A stretch of 64,000 nucleotides of DNA from Rosa chinensis (Eukaryota > Streptophyta > Magnoliopsida > Rosales > Rosaceae), in assembly GCF_002994745.2 (NCBI RefSeq), contig NC_037092.1, positions 3,276,501 through 3,340,500 of the forward strand, written 5' to 3'. A model generated the notes under the pieces. It did not search any database. It was not told the DNA's origin and was given only the letters and a program-made list of their open reading frames with translations. Positions 55,869-64,000 of the stretch are shown here, piece after piece. How positions within the stretch are numbered: the first letter of the stretch is position 1; the number at the start of each line of letters is the position of its first letter. The position numbers and the translations under genes are program-made.

Positions 55869-58800
55869 ACTCTCTCTACCTTCCTCGTCTCTGCATTGAT
55901 GGTTGCTAAGAACTATCGAATTGATGTTACTGTTAGACGGATTAGAAGGTTTCATGAGCTCATTGGAGCTATGAATGTCGCTGAAAAGCATGACAACATC
56001 CTTGTGAATAACTATAATTTGAGATCCGAGGGAACAGAGCACATTCTGGAATCCAATTATAATCGCGCCCCAAAGAGAGGGCGCCAAGAGCGAAACCTTA
56101 ATCTTAGGGATACATTTGGACGTTCTGCTCCATATAATCGCTCTACTTGGGAAGGCAACCGCCAAAATAGGCGAACACGGAACCGAAGAGGTCAACGTGG
56201 AAAGAGAGAGGGAGGCAACGCCTCTGGCCATGTTGGTGGCGCCACCAACACTAAGAGCCATCTAAATGACGCTTTCAAAGCGCCTCAAACAATGGAGTTT
56301 GAGCAAAGAGATGTATGTTCTCGATGTGGAGTGTCTGATCCTTGGGCACATATTTGTAGAGCTTGTGAAGAACTAGTCACCGCCTACAAAGCATATTGTG
56401 AAGCAAGAGAAGCTCACTATGTGGAACAAGAAGATCAAGAAGATGATCTAGAGTGAAGGGTTGAAGACTACAAATCTGGCTAGGATCAATGGATCGTCAA
56501 TTCTGTTTAAGTCTTTATTTTTCCATGAGATGTAATAGACAATTTCCATATACTTTGTAGTAAATACCAATGGCTTAGTCGTTCTTCAAAGTAGGCTCAC
56601 CCAAAGTAAGTGTGATGTCTAGGAAGGTTTTGAGATTAGTGGTACTTAAGCAAGCCTTGCTCCACTGACATCTCTTTACTCACCTGGTCACATTTATTTT
56701 GGAATTACCGAAATAAGTTAGACAACTACCATTGTTTTGCATTAGCTAGCATTTTGGATTAGATTTTCTTTGGTTAAAGAGACAATGATGTAACTCCGTT
56801 GGCTTATGAATAAAATTTCGAGTTCTTTTCATTATGACTCCATTTTGATTATGAGCATATGACTTTGTGATTACAACGGCTGGGCCATCACTATTAATCC
56901 AAGGACATGGAATAGCCCAAGTTCCCCTTACCAAAAGGCACCTTGATTACTGTCGCAAAAACTCTCTGCGCTCCTAGGGCAAATCGCACCTATGAGTAGC
57001 AAACGGATTTCATTCAAAAACGCATGTAGAGAACGGAAATGAGTTCCTTTGCAATACCTCTAATGACTGCGAACAAAGACACGTCTTAGAGAAGTTTATG
57101 TGTCTCTCTAGTGGACTCTATGTCACTATTCGAGCTATTAATCCAATAAAAGTTATGAGAGAAGATCTCTTGGATTTAGACACATATTGGCTTTCTCACG
57201 ACAGGATAGGTTATCCTGGTCATGATATGATGATCCGTCTACTAAACACTTCACATTGACATCTTTTCTCTCGAGCGAAATGAAGCATGAATCAAAAGTT
57301 GATTCCTGGACTAAGTGTGACCGACGTTGCTGCCTAGGGCACCATCTCCGTCCACCACACACCTAGGGCTGGCGCAGTCCCTCTCCATAACACTATGGAT
57401 GGCGTCCATCATGGTGATTGCGCCCCAGGTGATGTTGCAATCACCAACTTGCTTCAAAATAACGTTTAAGACGCTCAGGCATAACCAAAATTCTCATTGG
57501 TTGCTTCTAAAGCCTCTCGCTCGTTTTACAAAGCCCGTTTCTTAGGGAAATTAGGACTGAGACCGTCCTATGAAAAGGATATGAAAATACTCATTATGTT
57601 CTTACATAGAATCCGTGGGGATTCTGTGGACTAGTTCAACCAACTTGCAGACGCTTAAATATTTCATGATATTGGTTGACACGCAAACACGCTGGTCACG
57701 TGTTGTACCATTGTCCACCTATAAATGATGCTTATGCTCCACTCCTAGCACATATCATATAACAACGGGCTCACTCCCCGGATCATCCTATTCCATCAAT
57801 TGGACTTGACGATGCTAGCGAGTTTACATCGAAGACTTTCGATGGTTATTGCATTGGGACTGATGTTGGACATCATATTCCTATGTACACACCCAAATGG
57901 TCTTGCGGAAACGACTACGATGGTAGTCCGGACATTGGTAATGCGCACCAATCTCCTTATATCCGCTTGGGGTGATGCAATATCGCATGCAGCTATGCTA
58001 ATTCGTCTACGACCCACCGTCACTTAATGTACCTCTGCGTTACAACTAATGACTGGGTACAAGTATCGTACTTACGCATATTTGAGTGTGCCTTTATGTG
58101 CCAATTGTGTCGCCACAGCGCTTTATGACAGGTCCTTACAGATGAATGGGCAACTACGTTGGATTTAAGACTCTAACAATCGTCCGCCACTTAATGCCCT
58201 TGCAAGGCGATCTCATTACTGTTAGATTTGCGGGTTGTCACATTGATGAGACAGTCTTCCCGTCATTAGGGGGAGATAAGAACATGAATGTTCAGTAGGA
58301 ACGATAGGAATTGTCGTGGCCTGTCCCCACTATGTCTCATCTCAATCCCTGTTAAAGTGACGAGATCACACAAATATGCTGCAAACATGCCTGCAAGGAA
58401 GTACGACCCTACGAGAGGACGTAGCGCCACCCTACACGGAGGTAGGCTTGGCGCCAATGCCATAGAGAGTGACACTTTGGCATTATAGGCCATGGCCCCA
58501 GCTAGGATGCGTGGGAGGCCCGTGGGTTCGAATGATACTTTGGCACATTCCAATCCTTGATCATCAAGACTCAAAATCCGTCTCATGAGAATCTTCCAGG
58601 TTATGGTTATTATTGGGGGACGCCTCAACGTCAGAACCTATTCCTGAGAATATAGAGCTCTATGAAAATTACACTAGTGTACATGAGACGTGGGATAGAA
58701 ACTCCATCATAATTGATTATGTAGTCGCACATTTCGTTGCGCATGAGTTTGTTGAGTCCGATGATATCGAACTACGCTCTGTTGATGAATGAATGCTACA

Positions 58801-60255
58801 ACGTAGAGAAATTTGGCCTAAATGGAAAGATGCTATCCAGGTTAAGTTGGATTCTCTAACGAAGAGGAAGGTTTTCGAGCCACTGATGCCAACACCTCCT
58901 AACATAAAACCTATTAACTAATGGGTCTTTGTTAGAAAGCATGATGAGAAAAAGAGATGACAATCTCGCCTTATGGCGCAAGGCTTCTCACAAAACGCCC
59001 TGGAATCGACTACGATGAGACATATTCTCTCATAATGGATGTCATTGCACACTACCCTGTCAGTTTGGTAGTTTCCGAATAATTGATCATGCAGCTTACA
59101 AATGTGGTCACTACGTATCTCTATGGGGATCTAGATACGGAATATACATGAAGGTTCATGGTGAACTTCATTTACCCAAGTCAAGTGGCTCTAGACCACG
59201 GAGCGCGTTTGTAATAATTTTGAAACGCTCACTAAGACGACTAATTGATTGGGAAGGGATATGCCCACGCGTTTCCATAACAAGTTTTGGATTCTATCGC
59301 AGTTCATGTTAGACATGATCTTTATTAGAAGCCCTTAAAGAGTTAAGGGAAACCGCTGAACACTTGAAATCCGATTTTGAGATGAAGGATTATGGGAGAA
59401 CACGATTATGTCTCGGTTTGGAACTTGAGCATCGTGTCGATAGATGCTTAGGCATTTTGACAAGGTCAAACCTTCAAGCATCCCCATGATCGTCCTTAGT
59501 CTTGATCCTGTAAAGGATCCTCTTCATCTGAATGATGATGACGAAGATGTGCTAGAGGCAGAAGTGCCTTACTTGAGTACAATAGGCGCATTATTGTACT
59601 TAGGTCAATGCACAGGACCAGACATCTCATTTGCAGTGAACTTGTTAACTAAGGTATAGCTCTGCACCAACGTGACGCCATTTTGATTGGTGTAAAAGAC
59701 ATCTTTCAGTACTTAAGATGTACGATTGATATGGGCTTGCTCTATCCCTACAGAGAGATGATGGATTCGGACCCATCACACACCAGAAACGCCGCCAGCG
59801 CTGGCCTGCGTTCTCTATCCCCACCATAAAAACGACATAAGTGTTTTGGAAGGTTTTGCTGATATTGGGTATTTCTCTGACCCATACAAAGGTCATTCCC
59901 AAAATGGTTAAGTGTTCACCATGGGTAAAGACCATGATATCTTGGAGGTCTACAGAATAGACCCTAGTCGCTATATCTTCAAACAATACAGAGATTATTA
60001 CTCTTCACGAAGAGGTTCGTGAATGTATATGGATTGGATCCATAATTACACATGTTCGAACAATTGTGGTTTGAAGTCTACCACAGATGAGCCTACGACC
60101 ATTTAGGATAATGCTACTTGTTTTGAACAAATGAAGCAAGGCTACATCAAAAGCAACAGCACCAAGGATAATCAGCAACAACAGACTCTTCTCAAGATCA
60201 AAGTGAACTAGATTCAATCTGAGGACAGTGTGGCAGGCTTGCTCACTAAGTCATT
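55869..60255 (+). mobile_element. Decayed Ty1/copia fragment fused to SRLK exon 5
   Basis: Gag is readable to its stop at 56456: [29 protein letters not shown], and a Cys/His cluster CSRCGVSDPWAHICRAC. After it come, with many stops, the GAG-pre-integrase part (HDRIGYPGHDMMIRLL, about 57197), integrase core pieces (GEFTSKTFDGYCIGTDVGHH in another frame, about 57810), reverse-transcriptase pieces (VKLDSLTKRKVFEPL, about 58840; WVFVRKHDEK, about 58920) and the RT/RNase H linker (LSTIGALLYLGQCTGPDISFAV, about 59570). No LTRs were found at either side, and the left edge falls inside gag. It looks like an old, truncated copy, distinct in sequence from the element at 46356-51298. Confidence 0.88.
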
Positions 60256-63200
60256 GCTGACTTGATACACATTTACGCAAGCGTACGTATCATTGTCAAG
60301 ATAGGGAAATATTATGCCCAAAGTTTATCGTACCACGGGGCTTAGTGGCTAACCCACAATCCTTGAGTAGTCGAACTAGAGTCACTAAGCAAATAAAGGA
60401 AAGTAAAACAGATAAAAATGTTAATCTAAGGCACCAAGCCTTAGCAATGCTCGGCTTTGATTTTCACCAAAGCCTAATCAAAACTAAGAGCTTAGTGATG
60501 ATTATTTACAATGAGTTGGAGTTCAATATTTTGAGAGTTGATTTTACATTAACAAAAGTAATAAAATGTAAAGCAACTAATAAAAATGCAAAGAAATTAA
60601 TAAAAGCGTAAACAATATAAATGGGGATGTCAGGTGTTAGGGAGGTTCCTTCACCCAAATCTCATGTGTCGGAAGCTAATCTAATATAGATGCATATTTC
60701 CTATTTTGGCGGTAGTCGTATCCAAGGCGGTTCAAGGCTGAAGGACCGAAATTCCCTTTCATGGTGTTCCTACTCCGGTTCAAGGGTCGTAGGAACTCAC
60801 TTGACATGAATTAGAGCCGGTTCAAGGGTCACTAATTCACATCAAGAGATCAAGGAATTAGACTAGTAAGCGACCCGCCCGCGCAATCACGCAACGGGTG
60901 TTAATAACCATGCTTATAACCCCTCGAATACGAAATTGAAGGTTTCTAGCTTAGGAATTAGAGGGGGTCAAGTCTCTAACTCCGTCCCAGACATGCTCAA
61001 AATACACACCCTAGAGTTGACTAGGCTCCTAGACATGCATTTTAACCCAACAAAAATAGATATAAGCATCCATCATATGAAAATTGCATCATTACATTAA
61101 ATTAAACATCTTTTACACAAAATTTGGGTTAGGGACACAACCCTAACCCCCAACAAGGAAATTACTCACAACCCATAATTATGAACATCAAAGATACAAA
61201 ATTCAAAGGGAAAAGAGTATAGAAGTGTAGGAGAAAACAAGAATAATCACAAATAGCTAAAAAGCTAGCATGATTAGTCTTGAATTACAACTCTCACAAT
61301 TACCCAAGTCTTGAATCTTGAAGTGGTAGAAGCCTTTGATGAATTCTTTGAAGCTTTGGGTGAGTAAATCCTTCAAAACCCTAAAATAAAACTAAAGAAA
61401 ATATGGAAAAATGGTGGAGAAAGATGGGAAAGAGAGCAGCCCAAAGGGCTGCCTCTGTTTTGTGGTGGTGCGGCTACGTTCTAGCTAGGGTGATCTCTCC
61501 TCAACAGACGGCGAGGAGTGTGTGTGTGTGTATATATATATATGTATATATGTATGTATATATATATGTGTGTGTGTATATATGTATATATACACACACA
61601 ATGCTTCTCAGTTACGGAGGTCAGTAACTTTTGAATTCTGCGGATTTGCAACAGTAGCCATTGGATCTGCTTAAATGATCCTCTGCGGCTATGATTAAAA
61701 CAAGAAGGCATGGATCTGTTTAAGGTCATACGGGTTTGGAGATTAAAATGGATCCGACCTGGGTCTTATATAAGACCCACCTGCAAAGGTTTGAGTTGAA
61801 TCTCGATTCTTCTCAAGCTGTCTTCTTTAGCATAACTTCGTCCCTTTCTTCAGTCCTTCAAGCCCACCCCAACTCCCGACCAGGCTTCAGTTACTTCAAG
61901 GTTGTTGCGTACTGAAGAGCTTCACTCCTTCAATCCTTCAAGCCCACCCAGAGTCCCAACCAGGTGACCACGATCGTCGAGCAAGGCAGCAAGGTGCTGC
62001 ATTCCTTTCTCTTCTTCTCTCAGAGTCTTAGAGATCGAAGGCTCATTCTCTTCTACTCTTCTTCTTCTTTGGGGAAATCAATTGAATGTAGTGTAAGTAA
62101 GATTCAATTTTGTTGTATTTATTCAATTCAATTTGGGGAAATTTTTAGGGTTAAGAATTGATGTTGATTTCAATTTCATGGGTGTTGATTTTGGGTCTGG
62201 AACATGCTCTCTTGCTTACAATTTATTGTGGGTTTCTCCTTCTCTTTCTTCCAATTTGATGTGAGCAACTGACTCAACTGAGGACTGAGCCACTGAGGAA
62301 CAATAGTTTCAAATTTATTGGTATGGTTTTAGTTTAATTTTCTTATTGGTATGGCTTTATAGCAACTGACTCAATTGAGGACAGAAGCTGATATTTCTAG
62401 AAAGAATCTGCACCTCGTTTTACTTTAGCCTTTAAAACCTTTACACTTCACATGGCTTCACTCCAAAATTCTATAACCATTTCATTCTTACTGAGTTGGT
62501 TGTTAAACCATCTTCTTTCCAAAATTTTCCAAGAATCACCTCAAGTATTTTGGACACTTTTCCTTGCCCCTTAACAGTTCCTACTTAAACTCTGTTTCCA
62601 GCTTTTGACAATTCATCTTCTAAAGATGTTTTTGCCACTTTTTCCTGAAAAACCAACTCTCCCTTAGAGCCCTCTTGGTCTGGTTATTAGTTAGTAATTA
62701 GGTTAAAGGGAAGGTTTTCTTCGGAGAGTATTGAGAGTGAATAGCTAGCCTAGTTTATCGTTATTAACGTCGCTTATTGATCTAGGCACGATACTGTGGT
62801 GGAATCTTGTGAAGTTGGTGGTTGCTACAAGGTTGCATTGAGCCCAAGTGCTGCAAGAGAAAGCTCAAGTTCCAGGTAGGGGATGCCTTTAACTCTATCT
62901 ATGCTTTTCTTGTATATACTATGTTTTATATGAGGCCTCTTGCATGGTTTTTGGAAATTATCTGTTTTACAATTGAAATGGTTTGCGTGGATTGGATTGA
63001 TGTGTTGGCAATTGATGGGGATGTAAGGAGAGGTCAGTTCCTCCTTGAACCATGCCTTTGTTATTGAATACTCCCCTTTGTCTCTAGCCTTGTGATTATT
63101 GAATTCCGGAAAGTGATTGGCTAGATGATGGAAGTGTGAAGGATGATCAATTGCCGTGGGATTGGAATTACGTGGTGATGATCACGTGGAAGCGCAAACC

Positions 63201-64000
63201 GGTTTTTATCTACTTCTTTTATTCAAAATGATAACTCTTGTTTTTTAAACTTAGATATGGGGGTGGGCATGGGCAATGACTGGATGTAGGAGCCTAACCC
63301 CTACTTTAGTTTGTTTTGCAGGCTGTTGTTGTCAAAGCTTGGGTACGGAGGATAATCCTTGGAGGACACAATTTGTTTTATTCTATTTAAAGTTTATTTC
63401 TTTTTGGCTTGCTTGATTTCACTAAATTTTTGTAACGTTATGTATGGTTGATGATGTGTGTGATTGCTTACCACCAAAGTGGAACCCTAGGGTTAGAACC
63501 TCCATTTGAGTTTAGGTCCTAGTGGGCTAGACCTAGAAGACTCACGTAAATTACCATTCAATGAACTTAATGCAAACTTGGGCTAAGAACTAAAAAAATG
63601 ACATAGGTTCTAAAACTCAACACAACACCACCTTTCTTTCCTCTTCCTCGCCTAGTTCGCAATCTTGTGATTACGAGCCAAGCCCACTATACAAGCCCAA
63701 AAATTTCGGGTTTATAGATTTCTTGTTTTCCAACCTAAAGGCCTTGTCTCTTTGAGGAATTCTAGGCCCAAAACACTTACTCCAAGTGTCGCGGGTGTAG
63801 GGTTCCTTGGGGAGGTGGCGTTGTGGTAATCCGGTCTCTGAGTCGCCACATTATCAATGAGAATACACAGCAATTTTCTCTCAATTCTTATTTCCCTAAA
63901 ACACCACAATATTAATGATATTTTCATCCAATCAATTGTGAAAATTTGAGAAATATGTATTAGAATGATTGGGAGAATTGATTAACGAAAATGTTCATCT
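60256..64000. other. Non-coding, probably retrotransposon-derived
   Basis: No long frame and no gene I can name. The stretch has features common in long non-coding parts or LTRs of plant retrotransposons: GC-islands alternating with AT-rich sequence, short internal repeats (CCGGTTCAAGGGTC near 60775 and 60820; CCTTCAAGCCCACCC near 61855 and 61935) and GGTTAGGGACACAACCCTAACC near 61127. A compound TG/TA microsatellite lies at 61516-61600. I found no paired LTR, target duplication or protein domain, so the class is a guess. Confidence 0.35.
61516..61600. repeat. Compound (TG)n/(TA)n/(CA)n microsatellite
   Basis: Alternating GT, AT and ATGT runs over about 85 bases, including short self-complementary stretches. 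It is the cause of the apparent open frames there. Confidence 0.9.

Noticed and set aside
61403..61729. Frames rich in Tyr, Ile, Val and Cys on both strands
   Set aside because: Produced by the TG/TA microsatellite; not a protein gene.

Overview
The window is plant nuclear DNA. It has GT-AG introns, AT-rich intergenic sequence, Ty1/copia and TIR transposons, and a tandem array of G-type (bulb-type) lectin S-receptor-like kinase genes (SRLKs, the At4g27290 / At1g11340 / At1g11410 type). A eudicot is clear. A woody rosid such as a Rosaceae member is my guess and is not proven here.

The SRLK array is the main content. Six copies have an open frame across seven coding exons (six in one case) with every splice site in place: 767-4410, 13124-16290, 21086-24472, 25896-29241 and 30299-33536 on the minus strand, and 43164-46324 on the plus strand. 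Decayed copies lie at 1-272, 6822-7207, 7510-9870, 25405-25525 (a lone last-exon remnant), 35412-38543 and 51915-55868. Everything left of about 33.5 kb is on the minus strand and everything right of 35.4 kb is on the plus strand, so the array has a head-to-head switch point. The encoded receptors would sit in the plasma membrane with B-lectin, S-locus glycoprotein/EGF-like and PAN domains outside and a Ser/Thr kinase with a DUF3403-type tail inside.

Non-receptor genes are few. An intronless crooked-neck-like splicing factor gene (CRNKL1/CLF1 family) lies at 10448-12424 minus, between two copies of SRLK upstream sequence. A broken intronless copy of ABCE/RLI (ribosome recycling ATPase) lies at 18657-19790. 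A lone first exon with an acidic, ARIADNE-like start lies at 5357-5500 inside a possible TIR element.

Mobile DNA: a Ty1/copia element at 46356-51298 with 204-bp LTRs and a TATCA target duplication sits in the 3' flank of the 43-46 kb gene. A Mutator-like element at 54221-55612 with TIRs of about 120 bp and a 9-bp target duplication sits in intron 4 of the 52-56 kb pseudogene. A second, heavily decayed copia (55869 to about 60255) cuts that pseudogene off in exon 5. A poly(A)-tailed retroposed segment lies at 17150-17729. The right end (60256-64000) looks like non-coding retrotransposon-derived sequence without identified ends.

The window reads as a birth-and-death resistance/recognition receptor cluster: tandem duplication, internal deletions, exon remnants, one precise intron loss and transposon-driven gene death. 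I did not find a wholly new kind of system.
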